A program made the translations under genes and the position numbers. From Herbaspirillum rhizosphaerae_A (GTDB lineage: Bacteria > Pseudomonadota > Gammaproteobacteria > Burkholderiales > Burkholderiaceae_D): a stretch of 64,000 nucleotides of DNA. The notes below the pieces were generated by a model. That model did not search any database and was not told the DNA's origin. It saw only the letters and a program-made list of their open reading frames with translations. The stretch covers positions 248,001-312,000 of the forward strand of contig NZ_JAQQFR010000002.1 in NCBI RefSeq assembly GCF_046025915.1, written 5' to 3'. Below, piece by piece: positions 27,852 to 36,733 of the stretch; within the stretch, counting starts at the first letter, position 1, and every line of letters begins with the position of its first letter.

Positions 27852-28547
27852 ATGAACAAAGTCTATCCCGACGCGTCCAGCGCGTTATCCGGTATCGTCA
27901 AGGACGGCCAGACGATTGCTGTCGGCGGTTTCGGCCTGTGCGGCATTCCTGAAGCGCTGATCGCCGCCTTGCGCGACTCCGGCGTACAGAATCTGACAGC
28001 CATCTCCAACAACGCCGGTGTCGATGGTTTCGGCCTCGGTCAATTGCTGACCACACGCCAGATCAAGAAGATGATCGCGTCCTACGTTGGCGAAAACAAA
28101 GAGTTCGAACGCCAATACCTGGCCGGCGAACTGGAACTGGAATTCACCCCGCAAGGCACGCTGGCTGAAAAACTGCGTGCAGGCGGCGCCGGCATCCCGG
28201 CCTTCTTCACCAAAACCGGCGTCGGCACGCTGGTCGCCGAAGGCAAGGAAATCCGCGACTTCGACGGCGTCAACTACGTCATGGAACGCTCGTTGGTGGC
28301 CGACATCTCGCTGGTCAAGGCACAGAAGGCCGACCGTGCCGGCAACCTGATCTTCAACAAGACCGCGCGCAACTTCAACCCCAACGTCGCCATGGCCGGC
28401 AAGATCACCATCGTCGAAGTCGAAGAACTGGTCGAAGTCGGCCAGCTCGACCCGGATCAGATCCACACCGCCGGTATCTTCGTGCACCGCATCGTGGTCA
28501 ACGCCACGCCGGAAAAGCGCATCGAACAACGTACCGTGTCGAAATAA
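27852..28547 (+). CDS. scoA: 3-oxoacid CoA-transferase subunit A
   Basis: The alpha subunit, 231 residues, of a heteromeric succinyl-CoA:3-ketoacid CoA-transferase that activates acetoacetate for use as a carbon source. GGFGLCGIPEALI near the N-terminus is the subunit A signature. It is followed after 12 bp by subunit B, with AAGGAGA in between. It could also serve another 3-oxoacid; succinyl/acetoacetyl is the closest by sequence. Confidence 0.9.
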   Translation: MNKVYPDASSALSGIVKDGQTIAVGGFGLCGIPEALIAALRDSGVQNLTAISNNAGVDGFGLGQLLTTRQIKKMIASYVGENKEFERQYLAGELELEFTPQGTLAEKLRAGGAGIPAFFTKTGVGTLVAEGKEIRDFDGVNYVMERSLVADISLVKAQKADRAGNLIFNKTARNFNPNVAMAGKITIVEVEELVEVGQLDPDQIHTAGIFVHRIVVNATPEKRIEQRTVSK

Positions 28548-28559
28548 GGAGAAATAATC

Positions 28560-29210
28560 ATGGCATGGACCAGAGACGAAATGGCTGCGCGCGCAGCCAA
28601 GGAATTGCAAGACGGCTTTTACGTCAACCTCGGCATCGGCTTGCCGACCCTGGTGGCGAATCACGTTCCCAACAACATTGAAGTCTGGCTGCAATCGGAA
28701 AACGGCCTGCTCGGCATTGGCCCTTTCCCGACCGAAGACAAGGTCGACGCCGACCTGATCAACGCCGGCAAGCAAACCGTGACGACGATCCCAGGTTCGT
28801 CCTTCTTCAGCTCGGCAGACTCGTTCGGCATGATCCGCGGTGGCAAGATCAACATCGCCATCCTCGGCGCGATGCAAGTGTCCCAGCAAGGCGATCTGGC
28901 CAACTGGATGATTCCGGGCAAGATGGTCAAGGGCATGGGCGGCGCGATGGATCTGGTGGCCGGTGTCGGCCGCGTGGTGGTGCTGATGGAGCACGTTGCC
29001 AAAGGCAAGGATGGCAGCATTTCGCAAAAGATCTTGAAGCAATGCAATCTGCCGCTGACGGGTGTGGGCGTGGTCAATCGCATCATCACCGATCTCGGTG
29101 TGATCGACGTGACGCCGACCGGGCTGAAGCTGATTGAGCTGGCGACCGGCGTGACCAAGGAAGAGGTCGTTGCCAATACCGAAGCCACATTGGACGTGAG
29201 CGCGGTATAG
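28560..29210 (+). CDS. scoB: 3-oxoacid CoA-transferase subunit B
   Basis: The beta subunit, 216 residues, carrying the catalytic glutamate in the SENGLLGIGPFP motif (E about residue 43), which forms the CoA thioester intermediate. MAWTRDEMAARAAKEL and GLPTLVANHVP are typical. Operon with scoA; a terminator follows. Confidence 0.92.
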   Translation: MAWTRDEMAARAAKELQDGFYVNLGIGLPTLVANHVPNNIEVWLQSENGLLGIGPFPTEDKVDADLINAGKQTVTTIPGSSFFSSADSFGMIRGGKINIAILGAMQVSQQGDLANWMIPGKMVKGMGGAMDLVAGVGRVVVLMEHVAKGKDGSISQKILKQCNLPLTGVGVVNRIITDLGVIDVTPTGLKLIELATGVTKEEVVANTEATLDVSAV

Positions 29211-29234
29211 ATGTCGCAGTGAGCAATGACAATG

Positions 29235-29267
29235 GCGTCGGCTGAAGAATCAGCCGGCGCTTTTTTT
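29235..29267 (+). terminator. Rho-independent terminator of scoAB
   Basis: Stem GCG-T-CGGCTGA/TCAGCCG-G-CGC with loop AGAA followed by T7, 24 bp after the scoB stop. Confidence 0.85.
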
Positions 29268-29298
29268 ATGATTTTTTCAGAACCACACAAGGAAACCC

Positions 29299-29751
29299 AT
29301 GCGCGAAATCGCAAGCATCGAAGCACTCACTGAGTTGGTCGGACAAGAAGTCGCCGTCAGCGACTGGATCGAAGTCACGCAAGACCAGGTCAACCTGTTC
29401 GCCGACGCCACCGGCGATCATCAATGGATTCACGTCGACGTCGAGCGCAGCAAGCGTGAATTACCATTCGGCGGTACGGTGGCACACGGTTTCCTGACGC
29501 TGGCGCTGCTGCCGAAAATCATGGGACAAAGTATCTCTATGGGCAACGTCAAGATGCTGCTCAACTACGGCCTCAATCGCGTACGCTTTCCGTCGCCGCT
29601 ACCGGTCGGCAGTCAGGTGCGCGGTCGTATCACTTTGCAGTCTGTCGAAGAGATTCCCGGAGGTGCACAAGTGGTGTGGGAAATCACCATGGAACGCGAA
29701 GACAGCGAGAAGCCGGTGTGCGTGGCTGAGTTCATCGTGCGCCGCTACTGA
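29299..29751 (+). CDS. MaoC-family (R)-specific enoyl-CoA hydratase-like protein
   Basis: A 150-residue single hot-dog protein. The hydratase-2 motif is seen as FADATGDHQWIHVD with catalytic Asp and His, followed by PFGGTVAHGFLTLAL. MaoC/PhaJ enzymes hydrate trans-2-enoyl-CoA to (R)-3-hydroxyacyl-CoA, which can feed PHA synthesis; phaC lies about 17 kb away. It follows scoAB but beyond a terminator, so it is probably its own unit. Substrate not predictable. Confidence 0.85.
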   Translation: MREIASIEALTELVGQEVAVSDWIEVTQDQVNLFADATGDHQWIHVDVERSKRELPFGGTVAHGFLTLALLPKIMGQSISMGNVKMLLNYGLNRVRFPSPLPVGSQVRGRITLQSVEEIPGGAQVVWEITMEREDSEKPVCVAEFIVRRY

Positions 29752-29768
29752 TCAGACTTCTATTTATC

Positions 29769-30350
29769 TTATTGCGCCGTCGCCGGCAATTCCGGCTCCG
29801 GAATCACCAGCGGCCCGCAATTGGCGTCGGCTACAAAGATGGCAAGCAGCTGTGCAGGTTTGACGTGGTCAGGATTCTCGGCAAGCACGTGCAGGGCACG
29901 TGGCGCCTCCATCCAGGTTTCGCCTTGCTGGTAGTTGACGACCGGGCCGCCTTCCATCTGTGAGCGCACTGTCCCTTGCAATACGATGGCCGTGACCGAT
30001 CCGGGGTGACGATGCGGTGCTGAATAAGCCAACGGCGGGAAGTCCACCATCGTCGTCGTGATGGACTTTCCGGGGACGTTGGGCAAGGGCTCGCAAGAGA
30101 TCACCTTGACCGAGGTCGCCAGCCGTACGACCGTCGACGATGGCACCGATGGTGACGATGCTGTCGCCATCGGTGCCGGACTGGAGAAGGGCAAATCCGC
30201 CGCATTGCTGGTGCTGCAAATGTCCTTGATCCAGCGGGTAACGACGTGTTGCCCCCCTGATTGCGCCAACAGAAAGCCGCCTGCCAGGCTCAGTAAGAGC
30301 CAGCGATAGCCATGGCGGCGCGCTGACAAAGCAGACACGGACAGATTCAC
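29769..30350 (-). CDS. Membrane-anchored cupin-domain protein
   Basis: A 193-residue protein beginning with a GTG that overlaps the stop of the upstream SDR gene (GTGA). A single N-terminal hydrophobic segment (YRWLLLSLAGGFLLAQ) acts as signal or anchor, then a cupin barrel with an HRH-type metal motif (YSAPHRHPGS, GTVRSQMEGG) and a second histidine motif (ALHVLAENPDH). Probably periplasmic. The frame continues upstream inside the SDR gene but is a shadow there. Activity unknown. Confidence 0.75.
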   Translation of the reverse strand: MNLSVSALSARRHGYRWLLLSLAGGFLLAQSGGQHVVTRWIKDICSTSNAADLPFSSPAPMATASSPSVPSSTVVRLATSVKVISCEPLPNVPGKSITTTMVDFPPLAYSAPHRHPGSVTAIVLQGTVRSQMEGGPVVNYQQGETWMEAPRALHVLAENPDHVKPAQLLAIFVADANCGPLVIPEPELPATAQ

Positions 30351-31090
30351 GATTTGGCACCGTTTCTGGCACGAAAAGCAGGATTCCAGGCGAGCTGTTT
30401 GCGGGCCTTGGCATTGCTGACTTCCGGATTGTCTTCCGTGATGTTGAATACGCCGACAGCTTCTTTTTGCAGCGCGAGCAAGGCGGCATGCGCTGCCGCA
30501 TCTACATGCACCGGACTGACACCTTTTGCTTCGACGTTCCATGTGCCGGGGCCGTATAACTGACCATAGCGCAGCACCGTACCCGCCAAGCCGGACGTTT
30601 GCAGCACTTGCGTCTCCAAGGCGACAACGCCGTCGATACTGACCCGACGAGCGCCTTCCGCATTGATGTCCAATGCACTTTCTTCCGCATAGGGTTGGTT
30701 GCCGCTTGCGTAAGCCCAGGCGATGCTTTGCGCGATCATGCGTTTGGTCCCTGCCGCAAGGGCTGCATTAATCAGATTGCGAGTGCCGGCGCTGCGTAGG
30801 TGTGCATTGCGTGATCCGGCTTCAGCCATGGCTTGCGGGTCAAGCTGTTGAGGCAGATCGGTAAGCTGATGGATTACCACTGCCGGACCAATCCGGATCA
30901 ATTCTGTTGTGAGTGCTTGCGCATCGAAGACGTCGACCACGACCGGGATTGCGCCCAGTGCTTTCAGTCTCTCGGTACGCGCCTGCCGGCGTGTGCTGCC
31001 GTACACCACATAACCCGCATTCACCAGCAGCGGAATCAGCGTTGTACCGATAGCGCCGGTTGCGCCGGCCAAAAATATTTTTTCGCTCAT
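30347..31090 (-). CDS. NAD(P)-dependent epimerase/dehydratase-like SDR
   Basis: An atypical short-chain dehydrogenase of 247 residues with the N-terminal glycine motif FLAGATGAIGTTLIPLL. There is no clear YxxxK pair; a YASGNQPYAEES segment takes that region. This suggests a divergent, possibly non-catalytic or NmrA-like member. Overlaps the cupin gene by 4 bp, so the two proteins are made together and may share a role, which is unknown. Confidence 0.78.
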   Translation of the reverse strand: MSEKIFLAGATGAIGTTLIPLLVNAGYVVYGSTRRQARTERLKALGAIPVVVDVFDAQALTTELIRIGPAVVIHQLTDLPQQLDPQAMAEAGSRNAHLRSAGTRNLINAALAAGTKRMIAQSIAWAYASGNQPYAEESALDINAEGARRVSIDGVVALETQVLQTSGLAGTVLRYGQLYGPGTWNVEAKGVSPVHVDAAAHAALLALQKEAVGVFNITEDNPEVSNAKARKQLAWNPAFRARNGAKS

Positions 31091-31265
31091 CGTGTTTCCT
31101 CGTCATTGGAGCGTTCAGTCTAAGACGGCGAATGGTTCTAAAAAAGAGCCAAAAACACGCTAAATGACTATGCCATGATTGAAGGTGGTGAGGAGTGAGA
31201 GCGAAGCAGAAGAAGAGGGCGGACAGCGCAACCGGCTGTCCGCCAAAGCGGCCAATACGAATGTA

Positions 31266-31958
31266 TCAGCGCTTCTGGTATTGCGTATTGCCGAACAGGA
31301 TGTCCTTCGCCTTGTCGTCGGTCAGCGCCTTGCGCTTGTCGGCGAGCACGGTGACGCCGCGTTGCACTGCGGGGCGTGCATTGATGGCGTCAAACCAGCG
31401 CTGGACGTTGGGAAAATCACTCAGTTCAATGCCCTGGTTTTTCCATGAACGCGTCCATGGAAAGCAGGCGATGTCGGCGATGGTGTATTCGTCGCCGGCG
31501 AGGTAAGGGGTCTTGGACAATTGCTTGTCGAGCACACCATATAAACGCTTGGCTTCGTTGCTGTAACGATTGACGGCATATTCGATTTTTTCCGGCGCAT
31601 AGATGCGGAAATGATGCGCCTGGCCGAGCATCGGGCCGAGGCCGCCCATCTGGAACATCACCCATTGCAGGACGTTGAATTTTTCACGGTCGGTGGTGCC
31701 GAGAAATTTACCGGTTTTCCCCGCCAGATAAATCAGGATTGCGCCCGATTCGAACATGGAAATCGGCTGGCCATCCGGGCCGTCAGAATCAACGATGGCG
31801 GGGATTTTATTATTCGGCGAAATCTTCAGGAAATCTTCGGTGAACTGGTCACCCGCACCGATATCGATGGCGTGGGCGCGATAGTCCAAGACGCATTCTT
31901 CCAGCATGATGTGAACCTTGTGGCCGTTGGGCGTGGCCCAGCTATAAACGTCAATCAT
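31266..31958 (-). CDS. Glutathione S-transferase family protein (Nu class, YfcG-like)
   Basis: A 230-residue GST. The thioredoxin-like N-domain starts MIDVYSWATPNGHKVHIMLE, where T9/N11 replace the catalytic Tyr/Ser as in Nu-class YfcG/YghU. SMFESGAILIYLA is the glutathione-binding ESxAI element, and the helical C-domain carries YTIADIACFPW. Members are disulfide-bond reductases/peroxidases using glutathione. It stands alone on the minus strand. Confidence 0.88.
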   Translation of the reverse strand: MIDVYSWATPNGHKVHIMLEECVLDYRAHAIDIGAGDQFTEDFLKISPNNKIPAIVDSDGPDGQPISMFESGAILIYLAGKTGKFLGTTDREKFNVLQWVMFQMGGLGPMLGQAHHFRIYAPEKIEYAVNRYSNEAKRLYGVLDKQLSKTPYLAGDEYTIADIACFPWTRSWKNQGIELSDFPNVQRWFDAINARPAVQRGVTVLADKRKALTDDKAKDILFGNTQYQKR

Positions 31959-32123
31959 GGTCTTCCTTTGTCTGTCAGATAGGTGTTCGGATTACTGCAC
32001 TGATGGCTGTGTAGAACAGGCGTGCATGCGAGGGTTTAACTATGCCCGGCTAAGTGTAGCTGAAGGGATTGAAACGCGCAGAGCAGCGCCGTTTTTTGGA
32101 AGCAGATTTTGGACCGGCGATTT

Positions 32124-33362
32124 CTATTTCTTGCGCGATAGACGATGCATGAAAGGATAGCTGCGCAAGTGCACGTAAGTCTTGAACAGAACGCTGGCGC
32201 GCAGACGCGGCGAGATCTGGATGGCGTTGTGTTGAATCGTCTCTAGCGGCTGCCAACGCAGCTTGGATGGATCTCTGCCGGTCGACAGATTGACGCAATC
32301 GATGTCGTTGGCAATCGCCCATTGCATGATGTGAATCATCAGCGTCGTCATGACGCTATATTTTCCCCAGGCAGCGTCGTAGCCGGAATAGTAAAGATAG
32401 AGCTGCCGCTTGCTGAGAAAACCAATGCGGCTGGCAACAACAGCTCCATTGACGCTGAGCTGGAATACCCGTAGCCGTCCTTGCGCCGAGGATGCGCCTG
32501 CGTAGGCGGACAAAAAATGACGGCTTTTACGATCACGGAAAACATTGGCATGGAGAACGCCTTCCGGATTTCTGGCGCGTAGCTTGTGCAGACGCAAGAA
32601 TGTCATCAACGCGGGAGCGACTTCTGCCGTCTGTTCCACCACCGTGAAGGCATGCTGATGCCCATCGCGTTTGAGGGAGTTGAAGCATTTGCGAATGGCT
32701 TCTTTCATGTTGCGCGATAAACCGCTTTTGAGCTCTTCCCATTGCCGTGGTAGCGGCAGATAGCACATCACGCGCGCTTTTGGTTGCGGTGCTCCAGGGG
32801 CAGAAAGCAGCTCCGCCTGAGACGGCGACAAGCCTTGCCATTCAATCCAGTCCCATAGATGGCGGTGTTCTTGCAGATATCTCTGCAGCACGGTAATGGT
32901 CGCGCCGGCATGATCCGGGTGGCAGATCATGCCGCGGATTTCGGTAATGTTGGGGTCGGCGCCGAAGAATTGCAGGACTTTCACGCCGCACGCAGCGATA
33001 CCGGGTCTGACGCTGATGATCATCGGTGCAATGGCAATGAGCGTGCCTTGCCGGTCGCGTAGTACAAAGACATGCAGGCAATCGCGAATCAGCATGCGCG
33101 TGGCGCGCAGATGCTGCCACCAGAGAATGTTCCACGACGCGGTCGTGAACGGCACCTGAAAGGGCAGCGTGTCGCTCAATGCATCCCATTCCGGCGTTAG
33201 TGCGACCAGGTCTGCCGGGTCGTGGATAAGCGCCAGATGCAGCTCGCCGACGTCAGGCAAGGCAGGCGAAGCGGATAATGCGGGCATATCCGCCATCGCG
33301 ACGTAGCGCTCTTTGCCAGTGTCTTGCGCATTCTTCTGACTCATTGTAGACAGTGCCGCCAT
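32124..33362 (-). CDS. GNAT-fold acetyltransferase, BioF2/CelD-like
   Basis: A 412-residue protein with a C-terminal acyltransferase (Acetyltransf_6/FemAB-like) domain. The region includes RNMKEAIRKCFNSLKRDG and GFLSKRQLYLYYSGYDAAWG, typical of the CelD/BcsL group linked to exopolysaccharide or cell-surface acylation. The start is unsure: ATG codons at residues 1, 7 and 23 are all possible, and I list the longest. No polysaccharide genes flank it. Substrate unknown. Confidence 0.75.
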   Translation of the reverse strand: MAALSTMSQKNAQDTGKERYVAMADMPALSASPALPDVGELHLALIHDPADLVALTPEWDALSDTLPFQVPFTTASWNILWWQHLRATRMLIRDCLHVFVLRDRQGTLIAIAPMIISVRPGIAACGVKVLQFFGADPNITEIRGMICHPDHAGATITVLQRYLQEHRHLWDWIEWQGLSPSQAELLSAPGAPQPKARVMCYLPLPRQWEELKSGLSRNMKEAIRKCFNSLKRDGHQHAFTVVEQTAEVAPALMTFLRLHKLRARNPEGVLHANVFRDRKSRHFLSAYAGASSAQGRLRVFQLSVNGAVVASRIGFLSKRQLYLYYSGYDAAWGKYSVMTTLMIHIMQWAIANDIDCVNLSTGRDPSKLRWQPLETIQHNAIQISPRLRASVLFKTYVHLRSYPFMHRLSRKK

Positions 33363-33426
33363 CGTGAAAGAAGGTGGAGAACAATAGAGAAGTCAGCCTC
33401 TGGTGCAGGCGAGGCCCAAAACGGAA

Positions 33427-34143
33427 TTACGCTGTTCCGGGGCGTTTTGTGAGCAATCGGTGTCTTTCAGAGGAGAAAGACTCAGTTAGTGTAGTACTGG
33501 AAGCTGCACCCAGCAAGGTTTTGAATTGTTCAAATGCCGTCGGCGCAGACGCCAGAGATGTTGACAACTGCTCGGCCCAGGCCAGCGCTTTGTCCAGCGC
33601 GGTACCGTCCGCGCTGAGTTTGTTGAGCAGTCCGGCTGCATGCAGGCGTGCTGCACCAAGCGGTTTGGCATCGAGCAAAATTTCTGAAACCCATTGCTGA
33701 GGCAGGCGCTGAGGCAGGAACCACGATGCGCCGCCCACGGCCCAGGTGCCGATTTGCGCAGGCGAAATACCGAAGCTGGCGTTCTGGCCTGCCACGATCA
33801 GGTCGCTGGCCAGCGCCAGCGAAAAACCGGCATCGATCGCAACACCTTCCACCGCGGCGATGATCGGCTTGGGAAAGCTGCGCATGGTCTCGATCAGATT
33901 TTGCAGATTTTCCAAAACGACAACTTGTGTTTCCAAATCCTTGCTGGCTTCCACGCCGCTGCAAAAGCATTGGTCGGCGCCGGTGAGCACAATGGCGCGG
34001 ACGGAATCATCGCGTTCGGCCTTCGACAGGGTTTCGATGGCGGAGGCGAGGACGCTGCCGTCGAATGCGTTTTGCTGCCCTGGATTGGCAAATGTGAGAA
34101 CCAGTGTGGCGTCGTGGCGGCTTGCTTTGAGTTCTGCGGTCAT
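33427..34143 (-). CDS. Enoyl-CoA hydratase/isomerase family protein
   Basis: A crotonase-fold protein of 238 residues. The oxyanion-hole segment FCSGVEAS and the AVEGVAIDAGFSLALASDL block are seen. The first catalytic glutamate of hydratases is missing, since the usual PE-x3-G reads SPAQIG, whereas the second, in VSEILLDAKP, is kept. It may therefore be an isomerase, thioesterase-like or inactive member. It lies 56 bp downstream of the aminotransferase gene on the same strand. Confidence 0.82.
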   Translation of the reverse strand: MTAELKASRHDATLVLTFANPGQQNAFDGSVLASAIETLSKAERDDSVRAIVLTGADQCFCSGVEASKDLETQVVVLENLQNLIETMRSFPKPIIAAVEGVAIDAGFSLALASDLIVAGQNASFGISPAQIGTWAVGGASWFLPQRLPQQWVSEILLDAKPLGAARLHAAGLLNKLSADGTALDKALAWAEQLSTSLASAPTAFEQFKTLLGAASSTTLTESFSSERHRLLTKRPGTA

Positions 34144-34199
34144 GGAGTCGCGCTTTTCTTTGGCTTTGTTGTTGTCGTTAGTTTTAGACGGATGACGGC

Positions 34200-35360
34200 T
34201 TACAGTTTTGCCAACCGGTCCAGCGCCAGGCGCAAGGTTTCGTCTTTCTTGGCGAAGCAGAAGCGTACGATCCCCGATTCTTTAGGCGTGTTGTAGAAGG
34301 CCGAAACCGGAATCGCAGCAACGCCGATTTCCGTGGTCAGCCATTTGGAAAATTCCGCTTCCGGCAAATCCGAAATCGCACCGTATTCCACGCATTGGAA
34401 GTAGGTGCCTTCCGATGGCAGCAGCTTGAAGCGCGTGTTCTTCAGTCCCTCACGGAACAGGTCGCGTTTGTGCTGGTAGAAGGCCGGCAGCTCGACGTAG
34501 GGCGCCGGATTCTTCATGTATTCCGTCAGACCGTATTGCACCGGGGTGTTGACGGTGAAGACGTTGAATTGATGCACCTTGCGGAATTCTGCACTCATGG
34601 CGGCAGGTGCGGCAACAAAGCCGACTTTCCAGCCGGTGACGTGATAGGTCTTGCCGAAGCTGGAATTGATGAAGGTGCGCGGCGCCAGTTCAGGATGGCG
34701 GCAGAGCGACTCATGGCTCTGGCCGTCGTAGACCATGTGTTCGTATACCTCGTCGGCCAGAATCAGGATGCCGGTATTGCGCACGATGTCGGCCAGCGCG
34801 TTGATGTCTGCTTTCTTCAGGATGGAGCCGGTCGGATTGTGCGGCGTGTTGACCATGATAAGGCGCGTCTTGCTGGTGACGGCCGCAGCGACTTTGTCCC
34901 ATGGCACGCTATAGCCTTCGCTGCTGACGGTCATCTGGACGAAGACGGGAATGCCGCCTGCGAGTTCGATCGCCGGTACGTAGCAGTCGTAAGCAGGCTC
35001 AATCACGATCACTTCGTCGCCTGCATGGACTGCACACAGGATGGACGTCAGGATGCCTTGCGTGGCACCGGCAGTGACGGTGATTTCACTGATCGGGTTG
35101 TAGGTGTGGCCGTGCAGTGCCTGGATCTTTTTCGCAATCGCTTCGCGCAGTACCGGTACGCCTGCCATCGGCGGATACTGGTTCAGGCCGGTCTTCATGG
35201 CATGCGTGACGGCATCGACCAGCGCGGGGTCGCAATCGAAGTCAGGGAAGCCCTGGCCGAGATTGACCGCGCCTTTTTCACTGGCGAGCGCCGACATGAC
35301 GGTGAAGATGGTAGTGCCGACATTGGGCAGTTTGGAAACGATATTGACAGGCTGGCTCAT
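34200..35360 (-). CDS. Methionine-type aminotransferase (class I/II, YbdL-like)
   Basis: A fold-type I aminotransferase of 386 residues. ANLGQGFPDFDCDP-like N-terminal motif (seen as VNLGQGFPDFDCDP), NTPHNPTGS and the PLP lysine in NSSFGKTYHVTGWK support the KYAT/YbdL group, which transaminates methionine and aromatic amino acids with 2-oxo acids. Probably acts in methionine salvage or kynurenine-type reactions. Followed by the crotonase gene. Confidence 0.88.
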   Translation of the reverse strand: MSQPVNIVSKLPNVGTTIFTVMSALASEKGAVNLGQGFPDFDCDPALVDAVTHAMKTGLNQYPPMAGVPVLREAIAKKIQALHGHTYNPISEITVTAGATQGILTSILCAVHAGDEVIVIEPAYDCYVPAIELAGGIPVFVQMTVSSEGYSVPWDKVAAAVTSKTRLIMVNTPHNPTGSILKKADINALADIVRNTGILILADEVYEHMVYDGQSHESLCRHPELAPRTFINSSFGKTYHVTGWKVGFVAAPAAMSAEFRKVHQFNVFTVNTPVQYGLTEYMKNPAPYVELPAFYQHKRDLFREGLKNTRFKLLPSEGTYFQCVEYGAISDLPEAEFSKWLTTEIGVAAIPVSAFYNTPKESGIVRFCFAKKDETLRLALDRLAKL

Positions 35361-35512
35361 TGCGGAAATCTGTGAAATAGATAAAAAATGGCGAAGCGAA
35401 TGGGATGGCGAACAGACAGAGATGGCATTTTAGCCGGATTTGGGGCGCTGTTCCGACTTGGTGCATGGCTTGCCGGTACGGTTGTTCTACGATCCCGCTT
35501 TTGTACCGCCGC

Positions 35513-36076
35513 TTATGGCGATGCCGCTTGCATACTGCCGGTTGCGAGGGTGGCGTGCCAGGTTTGCGGCGTCATGATGGCGAACATGTTCTTGCGGGCA
35601 GTCTTTTTCGCCAGTTTGAGCAGGGCCTTGTCCTTGGTAATGAGCACATTGGCCTCGGCCTGCAGTGACAACTCCAGGAATTTCTGATCATCGGGGTCGG
35701 TGCAGATCGGCAGGCCGAAGGTGTTGACGGCTGCGTTCGGCAGGCAGGTAATCAGCCGGTCAAACTCGGCGCGAATGCCCGGCTTGTCGTCCTCCGTGAG
35801 CGGCAGGTGAGGGTAGTTGAGCACCACCAGCCATTCCATGCGGCAGTCTTCGCGGGTGACGGCATGGACTTCCTTGTTTTCCATCGCCTGCAGCAAGGCC
35901 GTCCAGCGAGGATCGCGAAAAACGAAGAGATCCAGACAAACATTGGTGTCGAGGACGATGCGAGGCGTCTTGCCTGCATCTACATCTGCGTTGGCAAGGG
36001 AGGTAAAAGCAGAGGCAGAGGTCAGGGGAGCTGTGCCGCCCGAAGATGTGCTGCTTGTTTCTGTACTAATTGTCAA
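35513..36076 (-). CDS. PIN-domain protein, putative toxin-type ribonuclease
   Basis: A 187-residue protein. After a ~36-residue Ser/Thr/Ala-rich leader, a PIN domain starts IVLDTNVCLDLFVF, continues through acidic residues in DPDDQKFLELS, and ends VLITKDKALLKLAKK. This matches the COG1569-type group annotated as putative toxin-antitoxin PIN proteins. It overlaps the upstream gene by 11 bp, so they are coupled. Four acidic positions typical of a Mg-dependent RNase appear present. Whether it is toxic is unknown. Confidence 0.78.
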   Translation of the reverse strand: MTISTETSSTSSGGTAPLTSASAFTSLANADVDAGKTPRIVLDTNVCLDLFVFRDPRWTALLQAMENKEVHAVTREDCRMEWLVVLNYPHLPLTEDDKPGIRAEFDRLITCLPNAAVNTFGLPICTDPDDQKFLELSLQAEANVLITKDKALLKLAKKTARKNMFAIMTPQTWHATLATGSMQAASP

Positions 36077-36356
36077 AACCGCGTGCTTTCGTAGGATCTG
36101 TCTGGCCGGCGGGGGCGTTCAGGTCATTGCCTGCATCGAGGACGTCGTAGCCCTGATCGCTGACGCGCCAGAATTGATGAATGTCGACCGCCACCAGACC
36201 GCGATCATGCAGCAGCCGCAGATGATGCAGAATCAGCTCCGGCGGGGTGTTTTGGGCAGCTAGATTGCTTTGGATCTTTTCAACATCGCCATAAGACGTG
36301 CCGAATGAGGACAGCGTTTTAAGGATATCCGCCATCAATGATTTGTCGCGTTTCAT
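36066..36356 (-). CDS. Small winged-helix-like protein, partner of the PIN gene
   Basis: A 96-residue protein starting MKRDKSLMADILKTL. The ATG at 36356 is chosen because GGAGGAG sits just ahead; the longer frame to 36401 bypasses it. The pattern MKRD...ILxxL...LILHHLRLLHDRGLVAVD followed by WRVSDQGYDVLDA resembles the winged-helix DUF2513 proteins. Its 3' end overlaps the PIN gene, and a gttcacg-cgt-cgtgaac palindrome lies about 75-90 bp upstream. An antitoxin/regulator role is inferred from context only. Confidence 0.65.
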   Translation of the reverse strand: MKRDKSLMADILKTLSSFGTSYGDVEKIQSNLAAQNTPPELILHHLRLLHDRGLVAVDIHQFWRVSDQGYDVLDAGNDLNAPAGQTDPTKARGFDN

Positions 36357-36430
36357 ATCTCCTCCAGTGTGTCGGGTTGTGCAGGGAATTTTCGTCAACA
36401 CACTTCGCTGCCTGTTATCGTTTTCACACG

Positions 36431-36447
36431 GTTCACGCGTCGTGAAC
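36431..36447. promoter_or_regulatory. 17-bp palindrome upstream of the PIN-gene pair
   Basis: Perfect 7-bp arms GTTCACG/CGTGAAC around CGT, flanked by weaker CACA/TGTG symmetry, about 75-90 bp ahead of the first gene of the pair. A possible autoregulatory operator; not tested. Confidence 0.4.
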
Positions 36448-36659
36448 GGTTTGTGTTGAGATAAACAGGTGATGCAAACTGGCGAGGTGCTGTTGCTTTC
36501 TTCCTTACGCTTTGTCTAAGCGATTCCTGCATTGTTCCATAGCCAAATACTAATCTATGTATGCAGCATCTGCTTAACTAGACGCATCATCTTGGTTATC
36601 GGCTATTTATTGGCTATCTTCAATCGTGTATTGATGGATGACGGCAAGAATGAGGTCGG

Positions 36660-36695
36660 CAAAAAAAGACCGCACTGAATTGCATGCGGTCTTGT
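36660..36695 (-). terminator. Rho-independent terminator of the first chemoreceptor gene
   Basis: On the minus strand the stem AAGACCGCA/TGCGGTCTT is followed by a T7 run, about 40 bp past the stop codon. Confidence 0.85.
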
Positions 36696-36733
36696 GTCTC
36701 AGCCTGAAACGCGGCAATGACGGAGGACTGGAA

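Larger units (their letters stand above)
36402..36733. other. Intergenic region between the chemoreceptor and the PIN-pair
   Basis: About 330 bp without a credible gene. It contains the minus-strand terminator of the chemoreceptor gene at its left and, at 36431-36447, a palindrome GTTCACG-CGT-CGTGAAC that could be an operator for the PIN-pair. The middle is AT-rich and holds nothing else I recognise. Confidence 0.6.

Noticed and set aside
35513..36356. Canonical VapBC toxin-antitoxin system
   Set aside because: The PIN protein is of the COG1569 type and the partner lacks AbrB, RHH or Phd features, so VapBC is not supported; only a looser toxin-antitoxin idea is kept.
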